A DNA stretch of 20,233 bases from Candidatus Pacearchaeota archaeon (GCA_002686195.1 NZAS01000047.1:1-20233); one strand, 5' to 3'. Numbered from the stretch's first letter, positions 7,755 to 16,722 are shown. The notes: generated from the letters alone by a model not told the origin. Made by a program: numbers and translations.

Positions 7755-8612
7755 TTGTCAAGAAATAAAGAACGTCTAGGAGGCGTTCAAAAACCGGACA
7801 CAGGGCCCCCGCCCGCTGCGATGCAGCAAACACAGGCGGAAGGGTTTTCCTTCGTTGTTCCCACAGAATTTGTAGAACTACCTTCGGGTGGAAAATATTA
7901 CGCTGAAGACCATCCCCTTCACAATGCTGAGAGTATCGAGATACGTCAAATGACAGCAAAGGAAGAGGACCTTCTTACGTCGAGAACTCTTATTAAAAAA
8001 GGGGTTGCTCTAGACCGGGTTATTAAAAATATAATTGTAGATAGAAGGATCAATCCGGATACTCTTTTAACGGGCGATAGAAATGCTATTATTATTGCTA
8101 CACGAATAACTGGATATGGTCACATATATGAAACAAAAGTTTCCTGTCCTAATTGTGCGGCCCAGCAACAGTACAGCTTTGATTTAACCGAAGCGACGGT
8201 TTACGACGGAGCCGATCCCGACGAAGACGATCAAGTTAATGATCATGGGGATGGTACTTTTACTACAACGCTGCCCCGAATTAAGCTGCCGGTAACTTTT
8301 AGACTACTTACAGGAAAAGATGAACGGTCGTTGATGGCGGGTATGGAAACAGATCGTAAAAGGAAGAATGAACAGAGTATTACGCGACAACTACGGAATA
8401 TGATTGTTGCGGTTGATGGCCAAAATGCTCCGCAAGTAATTGATTACTTGGTAGACCATCTTCCTTCAATGGATTCGCGCCAACTACGTATGTGTTACAG
8501 ATTGGCTGCTCCTAATGTGGATCTAACTCAGCATTTTGAATGTGCCGAATGTGATTTCGCGCAGGATATGGAGGTCCCGCTTACAGCGGACTTTTTTTGG
8601 CCTGACCGATGA
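7755..8612 (+). CDS. 26: gp26-like baseplate/tail assembly protein with CxxC pairs, 285 aa
   Basis: After a disordered Pro/Gln-rich start (residues 1-30) comes VPTEFVELPSGGKYY, an IEIRQMTAKEEDLLTSRTLI motif (residues about 55-77) and LLTGDRNAIIIATRITGYG (about 104-122). These motifs mark the gp26-like group of baseplate hub assembly proteins in T4-related phages. Two CxxC pairs (C131/C134 and C263/C266) could bind one zinc. The protein ends FFWPDR, a common ending in this group. The start is TTG at 7755, after AGAGG; no ATG gives the conserved N-terminus. T4 gp26 has 208 residues. The stop is two bases from the next in-frame ATG candidate, and a seven-T tract lies six codons before the stop (see the separate entry). 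Confidence 0.7.
   Translation: MSRNKERLGGVQKPDTGPPPAAMQQTQAEGFSFVVPTEFVELPSGGKYYAEDHPLHNAESIEIRQMTAKEEDLLTSRTLIKKGVALDRVIKNIIVDRRINPDTLLTGDRNAIIIATRITGYGHIYETKVSCPNCAAQQQYSFDLTEATVYDGADPDEDDQVNDHGDGTFTTTLPRIKLPVTFRLLTGKDERSLMAGMETDRKRKNEQSITRQLRNMIVAVDGQNAPQVIDYLVDHLPSMDSRQLRMCYRLAAPNVDLTQHFECAECDFAQDMEVPLTADFFWPDR
8592..8600 (+). other. Candidate +1 frameshift site (TTT TTT TGG) at the end of the gp26-like gene
   Basis: In the gp26-like frame the codons are GAC TTT TTT TGG CCT GAC CGA TGA. Slipping one base forward on the second TTT re-pairs perfectly with TTT and continues as GGC CTG ACC GAT GAA TAT ATG GAG, directly into the next gene. The downstream frame is open across this point and its own ATG (8617) has no ribosome site. 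The geometry resembles programmed frameshifting in tail assembly chaperone genes upstream of tape measure genes. The sequence pattern is seen; frameshifting itself is inference. Confidence 0.35.
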
Positions 8613-8616
8613 ATAT

Positions 8617-8874
8617 ATGGAGAACGTCTATGAGCAGTTCTTCTTTTTAAAATACTCTGGTGGATGGTCGTTTTCTGAGGCTTATAATTTGCCTGTTGGA
8701 TTGCGCAAATGGTTTGTCGAGAGATTAATAAAACAATTAAAAGACGAACAAGAAGCAATCGAGAAAGCGCAGAAGAGCGGTGGTAAGAACAGCAGCACGC
8801 ATACCTTAACACCGAATAATCAACCAACAATGCCACGAGGAATGAATAAGTCCGAAGGACAGGGAAGAACGTAA
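8617..8874 (+). CDS. Small protein in tail assembly chaperone position, 85 aa (possibly made as a frameshift extension)
   Basis: The product begins MENVYEQFFFLKYSGGWSF, continues with EAYNLPVGLRKWFVERLIKQL, and ends in a polar, low-complexity tail after residue 55. The first 50 residues are helical and aromatic-rich, like small phage proteins that recognise the tape measure. It lies between the gp26-like gene and the tape measure gene, where tail assembly chaperones or gp51-like baseplate assembly factors are found. No ribosome site precedes ATG 8617, so it is made either by reinitiation after the stop at 8610-8612 or as a +1 fusion to the gp26-like protein. The upstream open part of the frame (from TTG 8536) overlaps the gp26-like gene and is not treated as coding on its own. 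Its stop codon lies inside the loop of a terminator. Confidence 0.6.
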   Translation: MENVYEQFFFLKYSGGWSFSEAYNLPVGLRKWFVERLIKQLKDEQEAIEKAQKSGGKNSSTHTLTPNNQPTMPRGMNKSEGQGRT

Positions 8875-8889
8875 TCCCTGTCTTTTTTT
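8858..8889 (+). terminator. Intrinsic terminator just before the tape measure gene
   Basis: GACAGGGA (8858-8865) pairs perfectly with TCCCTGTC (8875-8882) and is followed by seven T residues. The left arm lies in the last codons of the chaperone-like gene and the stop codon is in the loop. Confidence 0.85.
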
Positions 8890-8932
8890 ATGATAAACTA
8901 ATTAACTTAGAACGATCTAAGGGAATATGTGT

Positions 8933-11900
8933 ATGGGCGTAGACGATGCCGAACTTCAACAAATTATTAATGCGATTAAAGAAGGTTTTAAAGAGGGAAA
9001 AAGAGACGCGGCAAAGCCCGGTTCTGGCGAAGATCTCGGACCCGGCAGATTTGCTGGCAAATCGGTTGCAGATGTTATTGGGGATTGGGAGGACTTTAAT
9101 GAAGTTGTAGAAAGACAAAAACAAGTTTTCAAATCGCTGAAAGAATTTACGCTAGATTATTCTGCCGGCATTGACACGTTAGATGAAGCGGTGAGCAGAT
9201 CGAGGACGAACCTAGGCGCCTGGGTGCGTAGTCGCGAAGAAAATCAAATTTTAGCTGATCTCGAATTAGAATCTCTACAAAAACGAGAGCAAGCTCTTAA
9301 TGCACTTATTACAGCTAAGCTGAAAGAGGGCACCGACAAATCAGAAATTTTGAAGTTGAAAAAAGTATTAAAACAAGTTAAAGAACAACGCAAAGGGTAT
9401 AAACTCGCAACTCAATCCACAGAAAAGATGGGCAAATCCATGAAGAGCATGGTTAAAAGTTTTGGGGGCGCTGATGGTCTAAAGAACATGCTTAATACTG
9501 ATAGCTTAGTGAAAGGATTTGGAAATCTAAAGTCTGTTATAGCTGGAGGCTCTGGATCTATGGCTTTATGGATTCAACAAGCATGGGCCGCAGCAGGCCC
9601 TGCAGCTATAGGAGCACTTCTCGATGCGGTAAAGGATTTGGTATTCGAATTGGTCGATCTGGAAAATGCCTTTCGAAAAGCCACCGGCGCATCTGCCGAA
9701 ATGGCGAGAGGGATAACAGATGTGTATGGCGCCACACGACAATATGGGGTGACGACTAAAGATGCATCGGCCTCCACCGCCGCACTGTATGGTACTTTTA
9801 CAGACTTTACCATGGTAAGCAAAGAGGTTAGAAACGATTTAGCAGCTACAGGTGCCGTAATGGCAAAGCTTGGTGTTTCTACTGAAACTTATGCGAAAAG
9901 CGTCCAAGGTACGACCAAGATGTTTGGAACGGCGGCACGTCATGGCGATGAAGTGATGTTGGGCATTGCTGCTCATGCCATGGATATAGGTGTAGCGCCC
10001 AGCCAAATGACTAGTGACTTCGCGAATATGACACCTAAGTTAGCTAAATTGGGAACCACTGGAGAAAAGGCATTTAAAGATCTCGCCAGAACGGCGAAGA
10101 TTACGGGCCTAGAAATTGGCAAATTGCTTCAGATCACTGATAAATTTGACACCTTTGAAGGAGCCGCCACACAAGCGGGTAAATTGAATGCTGCCCTGGG
10201 AGGCAACTTTGTAAATGCAATGGATTTGATGATGGCGACCGATCCCAATGAACGCTTTGGGATGATTCGAGATTCCATTCTCGACGCGGGACTTTCTTTC
10301 GATAGCATGTCCTATTATCAGACACAATTTTATGCGGATACATTAGGCTTAGCAGACGCCGGCGAATTGGCGTTGGTCATGTCCGGGAACATGGAAGCTC
10401 TCGATTCTAGTATGGGAAAAACTCAGAAAGATTACGAAAACATGGCTAAACAAGCAGCCGCTTTTCAATCCATCCAAGAGAAAATCAATACGCTACTCTA
10501 TAATCTTATTCCTATTATTACGCCGGCGATTGACGCGTTAAATAAATTTTTGAACATGTTGGTGGAGAATGCCAATGCAGTAAAATATCTAGTCGCCGGC
10601 ATGTTGATATTGGTGGGCGCAGTAGGGGCACTTGTGATTGCGCTTTCCATTTTATTTGGGCCCGTTAGTTTAACTGTGGGTGCAGCGATGGCTGTTCTAT
10701 CGGGAATATTATTAGCTTTTACGGGGCTTTTTATTGCAATTCCGGAAACAATGACTGATCTTTGGGATAGTTTATATGGCGTGATAGAGCCACTTGCAGA
10801 GCCATTCATGATCATGCTAGAAACATTCGATTTGCTTTCTAAAGCAATGAAAGATTCAAGCGGAGAATTAACGGGGTGGGGCAAAACCGTGGAGTTGGTG
10901 ATAAATGTCATCCGCGGCTCGCTTGTGCTTCTATGGGAAGTCATAGCGTTTGGATTTAAAGTGCTAACTCCCATAGGCTGGGCAGTGACGGCATTAGTGC
11001 TTGCTTTTAAGACCTTGGGAAGAGTGCTAGAGGATTTTAATTTATATTTAAAAGGAAGCATTTCCGGCGCCGAATTGTTTGGCAGAACACTACTCAACAC
11101 CCTTCTTTTTATCCCCTATTTGATTGCTGATGCTTTTGATTATTTATTTGGAGGCCCACTCCAGCGCTTCATTGGCATCTCAGGAGATCTGTCCGGGGGA
11201 TTTTATAAACTGGCTGATGCTGTTGATTGGCTGAAAGAGAAAATCATGTTTTTCGCAAAAAGGGCGATCCCCTGGCTGCTGGACATGTGGGATAATTTAA
11301 TGCAAACAATGTTTAAAGAAGAAGTAGCCTCTACGCCTCTGGAGGCTTTGATGGAAATGGCCTCCGCCTTCGCTGACATAGGAAAAGTTATCTTAGCCTT
11401 GATTAGTCCTGTGGGATTATTGGTAGCAGCATTTACAAAACTCACCAGTGTTCTGTTCTCCGGGGAAGGAGGCACGGGCATCTTAGGAGGCATTGTAGAT
11501 GGCGTGGCCGGAATCGCAGGAGGGCTCGTAACGGGCGCCACAAGCCTTGCAGCCGGCATCGTTGGCCCTATCAAAGACACCTTAGTGGGTGCCGCTGAGA
11601 CGGCGTTCGGAGCCCTCGTGGGGCCCGCTGAGACGGCGTTCGGAGCCCTCACTGGCGTTAAAGATAAATTAGCTGCAGGCTTCGGAGAAATGGCAACGGG
11701 CCTCCAAGAATTAGGTGGCGGATTTATTGATATGGCTACAACCATTGGCTCCGGAATAAAAGATAGACTTGGAGAAATGGCAACCGGCGCACTAGATATG
11801 GCGACCGGAGTAATCGGAGGATTAAAAGATAAATTGTTTGGAGGTTTAGACTTGGGCAAAGTTCTCCCGTCGCCCGACACCTTTCTTTCAATTGCATTAG

Positions 11901-12247
11901 CTATTGGGAAAATTGCGGAAGCCATCATAAGTATTCCAACATCTAAAGCGGTCTCCTTTGTAACGCTAATGTCAACAGTAGGAGAGGTTGCCACCGCAGT
12001 TGAGACAGAGACCATGGCCACCACCACTACCAACGCAGCCGCAATAGGAACGAGCATGATTAATAATGTAACGGCAAATGCAGCACCCACTCAAGTTATA
12101 GTCAACAACCCAGCGCCCAATCAACAAAAAGAAGAACAAACAAAAGTAGTAGTAAAGCTTGATGGTGCCGATGTGGCCGCTTTCCTCAAGGGGGAAATAG
12201 TGGAAACGATGGGCATGAAAGCTCTACAGGGAATTTTAGGGATGTAA
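8933..12247 (+). CDS. Tail tape measure protein, 1104 aa
   Basis: Its length, helical N-terminal part and position after the tube and chaperone genes identify it as the tape measure protein, which sets tail length and helps DNA cross the cell envelope. N-terminal helices with coiled-coil character run to about residue 165. A run of Ala/Gly-rich segments follows. Strongly hydrophobic helices at about residues 549-610, 660-695 and 719-738 could form membrane segments. The C-terminal third has 11-residue-type repeats (AETAFGALVGP, then AETAFGALTGV, and later GEMATG units). ATG at 8933 is chosen because AAGGGA lies eight bases upstream; ATG at 8927 would be only two bases from it. At about 0.15 nm per residue the tail would be near 165 nm, longer than the T4 tail. 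No lytic domain was recognised. Confidence 0.88.
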   Translation: MGVDDAELQQIINAIKEGFKEGKRDAAKPGSGEDLGPGRFAGKSVADVIGDWEDFNEVVERQKQVFKSLKEFTLDYSAGIDTLDEAVSRSRTNLGAWVRSREENQILADLELESLQKREQALNALITAKLKEGTDKSEILKLKKVLKQVKEQRKGYKLATQSTEKMGKSMKSMVKSFGGADGLKNMLNTDSLVKGFGNLKSVIAGGSGSMALWIQQAWAAAGPAAIGALLDAVKDLVFELVDLENAFRKATGASAEMARGITDVYGATRQYGVTTKDASASTAALYGTFTDFTMVSKEVRNDLAATGAVMAKLGVSTETYAKSVQGTTKMFGTAARHGDEVMLGIAAHAMDIGVAPSQMTSDFANMTPKLAKLGTTGEKAFKDLARTAKITGLEIGKLLQITDKFDTFEGAATQAGKLNAALGGNFVNAMDLMMATDPNERFGMIRDSILDAGLSFDSMSYYQTQFYADTLGLADAGELALVMSGNMEALDSSMGKTQKDYENMAKQAAAFQSIQEKINTLLYNLIPIITPAIDALNKFLNMLVENANAVKYLVAGMLILVGAVGALVIALSILFGPVSLTVGAAMAVLSGILLAFTGLFIAIPETMTDLWDSLYGVIEPLAEPFMIMLETFDLLSKAMKDSSGELTGWGKTVELVINVIRGSLVLLWEVIAFGFKVLTPIGWAVTALVLAFKTLGRVLEDFNLYLKGSISGAELFGRTLLNTLLFIPYLIADAFDYLFGGPLQRFIGISGDLSGGFYKLADAVDWLKEKIMFFAKRAIPWLLDMWDNLMQTMFKEEVASTPLEALMEMASAFADIGKVILALISPVGLLVAAFTKLTSVLFSGEGGTGILGGIVDGVAGIAGGLVTGATSLAAGIVGPIKDTLVGAAETAFGALVGPAETAFGALTGVKDKLAAGFGEMATGLQELGGGFIDMATTIGSGIKDRLGEMATGALDMATGVIGGLKDKLFGGLDLGKVLPSPDTFLSIALAIGKIAEAIISIPTSKAVSFVTLMSTVGEVATAVETETMATTTTNAAAIGTSMINNVTANAAPTQVIVNNPAPNQQKEEQTKVVVKLDGADVAAFLKGEIVETMGMKALQGILGM
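11592..11650 (+). repeat. Tandem 33-bp repeat in the tape measure gene
   Basis: Twenty-six identical bases occur at 11592-11617 and 11625-11650, a 33-bp step. They encode the 11-residue units AETAFGALVGP and AETAFGALTGV. Identity at the DNA level suggests a recent duplication that lengthens the protein by one unit. Confidence 0.9.
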
Positions 12248-12265
12248 GCCCCTGAAGGAGATAAG

Positions 12266-13189
12266 ATGTCAGATTTTACATATAATAAATATGATCCGCG
12301 TGGTTCCGATTTTGAACCATACGTTGATACGACTGATGCGCTAGCTAATAATTATGAACAAGTAATCTCGTTCCGACATGTGCCCACGAGCCATGACGTA
12401 TATTTTAAAGCATTTATTACAGCATACAATGAAACCTATAGTAGCGATTGGGCTAGCGAGGCTGTTTATGGACGACCAGATCCTATCTATCTTTTTAAAA
12501 ATACGACTCGACGCGTTACTCTGGCCTTCAAGGTACCGGCAGCTAGTGAAGGAGAGGCCTACAATAATCTGGGAAGAACACAACAACTGTTGTCCTTTTT
12601 ATATCCTCGATATAGTGATGTGGAAAATGCTCAAACTATATCTCAGGCCCCTTTAATTCGTTTAAAAGTTATGAATTTGCTCCAGAAAGCGGACGAGAGT
12701 GATACATTAGTGAATTGGGATCAGCTAACACCATCGGATATGTTTGAGCTATACACTAGTTCCAATAGTTCGGATAATGGACTCTTGGGTGTTATAACCA
12801 ATGTGAATATAGATTATCATTTAGGAGATGATATTGGCACTCTCGTCACAGGCCCCAATACCATCTTGCCCAAGCTCTTAGAAATCACTGTGGACTTTAA
12901 TGCCATCCATGAACATCCTTTAGGGTGGGATGAAGATGATAACTTCTCTGCGGTTTTCCCATATAATGTTAAAACGGAAGGAACTCTCATCACTTATGGT
13001 TCCGAAAGCGAAGGATCTACGGATTCAGCGGCCGCCAGTGGGGACAATGAAGCCGCGGCAGACGAAGATGCCGCAAGCCTCGCCCCCGTATTAGATGAAC
13101 GTTTTGTCGAGGGAACGAGCGAGTGGGACTATGACAAGGTCTTTCCGGAGGTGCCGTACGGCATCGATGATAGCGAATACGACCAATGA
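12266..13189 (+). CDS. Probable baseplate hub / tail-tube-cap protein, 307 aa
   Basis: The gene follows the tape measure by 18 bases and precedes gp53. The first 235 residues look like a compact beta fold: EQVISFRHVPTSHDVYFKAF, then YGRPDPIYLFKNTTRRVTLAFKVPA, LGVITNVNIDYHLGD and LPKLLEITVDFNAIHEH. Such proteins, placed between tape measure and gp53, sit where the tube meets the baseplate (the role of T4 gp48/gp54). Residues 246-307 are acidic, Ser/Ala/Glu-rich and probably disordered, with several Tyr/Trp residues near the end that could bind a partner. GAAGGAG lies before the ATG. Homology to gp48/gp54 is not visible by eye, so the function rests on position and fold impression. Confidence 0.5.
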   Translation: MSDFTYNKYDPRGSDFEPYVDTTDALANNYEQVISFRHVPTSHDVYFKAFITAYNETYSSDWASEAVYGRPDPIYLFKNTTRRVTLAFKVPAASEGEAYNNLGRTQQLLSFLYPRYSDVENAQTISQAPLIRLKVMNLLQKADESDTLVNWDQLTPSDMFELYTSSNSSDNGLLGVITNVNIDYHLGDDIGTLVTGPNTILPKLLEITVDFNAIHEHPLGWDEDDNFSAVFPYNVKTEGTLITYGSESEGSTDSAAASGDNEAAADEDAASLAPVLDERFVEGTSEWDYDKVFPEVPYGIDDSEYDQ

Positions 13190-13210
13190 CTAGTGAAGAG
13201 GAGCTAAATT

Positions 13211-13546
13211 ATGTCGAGATACACTAACAAAAAGAAATTAATTAACGCTAGCGAATACTATGAACCCTTGAGAAAAGGAAGGGGGCTGAGAGCTATAGAA
13301 CAATATGCGACAATTATAATGAAATATCCCACCGTCCGAGAACGTGCTAAATTAATGAGCAATACGCATATATGGAAATATGGAGATCGTTATTATAAAC
13401 TAGCCCATCAATACTATGGAGATTCACGTTTATGGTGGATTATTGCATGGTACAATGCCAGGCCTACCGAAGTAGATATTTCTTTCGGCGATGTAATTCG
13501 TATTCCTCTCAATGTGGAAAACGTTCTTAGAGTTTTGGGATATTAA
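13211..13546 (+). CDS. 53: Baseplate wedge protein, T4 gp53-like, LysM-type, 111 aa
   Basis: The C-terminal half, residues about 60-100, contains YKLAHQYYGDSRLWWIIAWYN, then RPTEVDISFGDVIRIPL. This is the LysM-like pattern of T4 gp53 and related baseplate proteins (YKVADxYYGDPxLWWIIAxYN, then a GDxIxIP turn). The N-terminal half is basic, with YEPLRKGRG. T4 gp53 has 196 residues, so this is a compact form containing mostly the LysM-type domain. The ribosome site is AGAGGAG, seven bases before ATG. In T4 it is one of the wedge proteins that joins wedges to the hub. Confidence in the family is high; the exact role is inferred. Confidence 0.8.
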   Translation: MSRYTNKKKLINASEYYEPLRKGRGLRAIEQYATIIMKYPTVRERAKLMSNTHIWKYGDRYYKLAHQYYGDSRLWWIIAWYNARPTEVDISFGDVIRIPLNVENVLRVLGY

Positions 13547-13558
13547 AGAGGAAATATA

Positions 13559-16500
13559 ATGGCGGAAACGATATTAGTTTATTCTCAACTTGTAGTAGAC
13601 GAACATTACGTCTGGCGCGGTGCGCCCGAAGATAAAGGCTCTCACTATACGGTGCATATGCAAACCGTCGTATCTCTTCCGGACCAGAAGTCCGAAGAGA
13701 AGGTAACTGTCTGGGTGAAGCAGGATGTAAGCCAAGCTGATTATGATGAACTTCTTGCGCAGATCAAGACCGGCTACCTCTCTGACGCGGCGAAATCCCG
13801 GGAGGTGATCGCTGCGCTCTCGCAGTATACGGACAAGGGTGAAGTAGAAATAGATGATACAATTGATATAGATTTCAATAAGGATACAGTGGAACACGCC
13901 GCCGAAGAGGCGCTCACAGGGCTGGCCGATGCAGCCCTCGCGGCAGATCTGAAGGAGGCCGCTGACCGGGCCCACGCACGTCGTGAGAAGCAACGTGCCG
14001 CAGATAAGAAGAAGTCAGATGCAGCCCAGGCGGCCGCCAAAGCCGCCCAAGATAAAAAGGATGAAGAACTAAAAAAAGAATTAGGAGAGACTCGCATTGC
14101 TTATCGGGAACAATGCGTACTGATGTCCCAAATTATTCGTCTCTCCACTTATAAAAATGCTATGGAAACTGCAGCAGCCTGGAGCAAGCCCGCACCCTAC
14201 CCGGCCGGCGCCGGTTACAACGCATCGCTACAAATTCAGGGAGAGCCATATGGATTTATTAATAAATTAACTCAATATCCCAACTACAAACGTTTTTTTG
14301 GTATGACGAGTGCTGAAATATCTAATATGGTACCAATGATTAGGTTATTTAAAATTTCCCAAGATAGCGATGGGGAACAAAGAGAGGTGGAGTTAGCATT
14401 CCAAACCCATGCAGCCGGAAGCATATCGGAATCCGACACAACTAGTATACAAAACTTTATTAAAGACAAAAACAAACGCGGTTTTGGAGTGGGGGTTAAA
14501 GACTTTACATTTTCTTATGTAGGAACCACTCCGTTTGCTGCCAAAAAAAGTATTGAGGCGAAGTTGACATTGTTTGCCAATGGCTTTGATGAACTATTAA
14601 TGTGTCGTGGACTGGGAAAGTGCGATAGCAACAGCTTTGAGGATCGCGCCGGCTCTTATCGATATGCGGACCTGGCTCTCAAAACCGGAGGAAAGAATTT
14701 GTCTTCGGCCCAGTTAAAAATTGAAGACGCCGAAAAGAATCTTCCTAAACTTCAATTTATTTTAAAAGCTGTTATTGGATGGGCCATTCCGAAAAATATT
14801 CCTAGCGTAGATGAAAGTGAGTTGCTAGAGGCTATCAATAATTCATACATAACACTTTATCTTACGCCGACTATCCATGAATTTAAGATTGATGATCAAG
14901 GTCAGGTAGCATTTACAATTAATTATCTCGCGTATGTTGATGATTTTTTTGATCAACCCAACTTTGATATTTTTGCCGATCCTAAAATCGCAGCCAAACA
15001 AATCTTACGAAGACTTATATTCAAAAGACTATCTAAGGATTGTGAACCTAGTGCGATTAGTGAATTAAAACAATCTCAAGCAGATGCCATCAATAAAGAA
15101 AAGAAAGACAACCTTAAGGCGTTGAGCGTAAAGTTGGTAGAAGCCCAGCGCGTAAGGTATCTTACGATGTCGCAAGACGACATGACAAAGTTTATGGGGA
15201 AGGGGGTATTTTTCAATCCCGAATCGATTCAACTTAGCAATCCCGATGGTAACCAAACTAATATAGATGCTCTCGGTGCAGCTATATCCGAAACAGTGGA
15301 GGAGGCTACCAAGGAAGAGACCACCGAATCTCCCAATGAGACGGCTACTGATAGCAGTGCCAACGAAAGTAAGTTTTCTAAACTAATGATGGATCCGGAA
15401 ACTGTGGTAATACCCTATTTTTATATTAGTGATTTAATAGATGTTGTACTAGGAGGAATTGATCAGCGACTATCGGGGGTGGGCCCGGCACTAACTACCG
15501 AATGGGAGGCCATGTCTACTGGAGAACTCGCCGATCTTGCAACCAAAGTAAATATCGAGGAAGATGATCTAGAAGTGGACCAACGCTTATTAGCCAAATT
15601 TGAAAGGCAATATAAAAATCTGCGAGTAGTATTGGGTCCTTTAGAAATTGTGGATCCCCGCACCACCCAAAGTAGTTTTATTAGTTTTGGCGATCTGCCG
15701 GTTTCATTAAAATATTTTATTGAGTGGCTCACTGACAAGATGCTCAAAAAAGAAGAAGAAGAATATTATCTTGGACGCTTTCTAAATGAATTTTTTAATA
15801 ATTTAGTTCGCAACTTCTTAAATGACGACACCTGTTTTAAATTGACGAGTAGCCAACGAGTACGCCTACAACAAATTGTTTTAACTTCATACCCCACTGA
15901 CCCCGACTTAGATGAGATTAGCGAAGAAATTATTGCCCAAGGAGGCACAAGAGTAGACATGTCTAAGTTTCCTGAAAGCAGAATGCCCCTCTTGAATATC
16001 TCGGGCCCCAATGCCTTCCCCCTCTATACTCAGCCAGCGGGAGAAGAAAAAAACTATTTAATCTTTTTTGCGGGCCGTGTGCAGCCCTTAGAATTCATGC
16101 AAGGCCACCGCGAAGATTGGATAGATGGGAACGGAGTAGTGCAAATGGGAGATGAAAGTCGAGGAATTTTTCATTATTTAAATGGAAGAGACCGCGGCCT
16201 CATCAAGAAAATTGCCCTCTCTAAAACGAGTGCTAAATATTTAAAAGAGGTTAGATTTGAACAAGATGGGTATGATGGGCTCCAACAATTACGGGAAGTA
16301 TATGACGTGACTGTTGACACATTCCCTATTGTCACAGCGTTTCCCGGAACATATATTTTTGTAGACCCACGCGGGTTCGCTCCCAATACGGCGCAATTTG
16401 GAACTGATTCAGCTTTCGACTTGACAAAGTATGGGATTGGAGGTTATCATATGATCTGGAAATCGGATCACTCCTTTGGTATTGGTCGCGCCGAATCAAA

Positions 16501-16699
16501 AATTTATGCTAAATGGGTAGCCGAGATAGCTTATGAAGCCGAACAAGACGACCACCGATCCACCGATGGAACAGTCACGGACACCCCTGCCAAGTGTCTT
16601 GCCGTTAAAACGGCGGCCGAAGGAGCCACCGATGCTTCTACGGGCACCGCGCCCACTAGCGATGAAGGGGAGCCAGCGGATAATGTGGCTACACCATAA
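13559..16699 (+). CDS. Large baseplate-region structural protein, 1046 aa, function unknown
   Basis: This gene follows gp53 by 12 bases and lies in the baseplate cluster. Residues 1-60 have beta character. Residues about 115-182 form a highly charged Ala/Lys/Glu helix (probable coiled coil), encoded by visibly more G+C-rich DNA than the neighbours. From about 190 to 560 the sequence alternates beta and helical parts with no recognised motif. Residues about 578-607 are a Glu/Thr/Ser-rich linker. The end, TFPIVTAFPGTYIFVDPRGF and GIGGYHMIWKSDHSFGIGRAES, resembles the closing beta domain of baseplate hub proteins (a Pro-Gly-x-x-x-x-V-D-P-R-G turn, then Gly-Tyr-x-M). Residues 1005-1046 are low complexity. 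A hub or wedge protein is likely; a specific T4 gene cannot be named. Confidence 0.55.
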   Translation: MAETILVYSQLVVDEHYVWRGAPEDKGSHYTVHMQTVVSLPDQKSEEKVTVWVKQDVSQADYDELLAQIKTGYLSDAAKSREVIAALSQYTDKGEVEIDDTIDIDFNKDTVEHAAEEALTGLADAALAADLKEAADRAHARREKQRAADKKKSDAAQAAAKAAQDKKDEELKKELGETRIAYREQCVLMSQIIRLSTYKNAMETAAAWSKPAPYPAGAGYNASLQIQGEPYGFINKLTQYPNYKRFFGMTSAEISNMVPMIRLFKISQDSDGEQREVELAFQTHAAGSISESDTTSIQNFIKDKNKRGFGVGVKDFTFSYVGTTPFAAKKSIEAKLTLFANGFDELLMCRGLGKCDSNSFEDRAGSYRYADLALKTGGKNLSSAQLKIEDAEKNLPKLQFILKAVIGWAIPKNIPSVDESELLEAINNSYITLYLTPTIHEFKIDDQGQVAFTINYLAYVDDFFDQPNFDIFADPKIAAKQILRRLIFKRLSKDCEPSAISELKQSQADAINKEKKDNLKALSVKLVEAQRVRYLTMSQDDMTKFMGKGVFFNPESIQLSNPDGNQTNIDALGAAISETVEEATKEETTESPNETATDSSANESKFSKLMMDPETVVIPYFYISDLIDVVLGGIDQRLSGVGPALTTEWEAMSTGELADLATKVNIEEDDLEVDQRLLAKFERQYKNLRVVLGPLEIVDPRTTQSSFISFGDLPVSLKYFIEWLTDKMLKKEEEEYYLGRFLNEFFNNLVRNFLNDDTCFKLTSSQRVRLQQIVLTSYPTDPDLDEISEEIIAQGGTRVDMSKFPESRMPLLNISGPNAFPLYTQPAGEEKNYLIFFAGRVQPLEFMQGHREDWIDGNGVVQMGDESRGIFHYLNGRDRGLIKKIALSKTSAKYLKEVRFEQDGYDGLQQLREVYDVTVDTFPIVTAFPGTYIFVDPRGFAPNTAQFGTDSAFDLTKYGIGGYHMIWKSDHSFGIGRAESKIYAKWVAEIAYEAEQDDHRSTDGTVTDTPAKCLAVKTAAEGATDASTGTAPTSDEGEPADNVATP

Positions 16700-16722
16700 C
16701 TTAAAGCAAAGGAGATAAATAA

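Noticed and set aside
8536..8616. N-terminal extension of the chaperone-like frame from TTG 8536
   Set aside because: The extension overlaps the zinc-pair coding region of the gp26-like gene and looks random (many Arg); only the part after the T tract reads as protein.
10498..11100. Minus-strand open frame (200 codons)
   Set aside because: Shadow of the hydrophobic region of the tape measure gene; no independent coding signal.
11203..12090. Long minus-strand open frame (295 codons)
   Set aside because: It lies opposite the repetitive Ala/Gly-rich part of the tape measure gene, has low-complexity Pro/Ser composition, and has no ribosome site.
16421..16450. TTGACA, 18 bases, TATCAT inside the 1046-residue gene
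   Set aside because: The spacing is one base long and the -10 box has a mismatch; with the amount of AT-rich code here it is not convincing alone.
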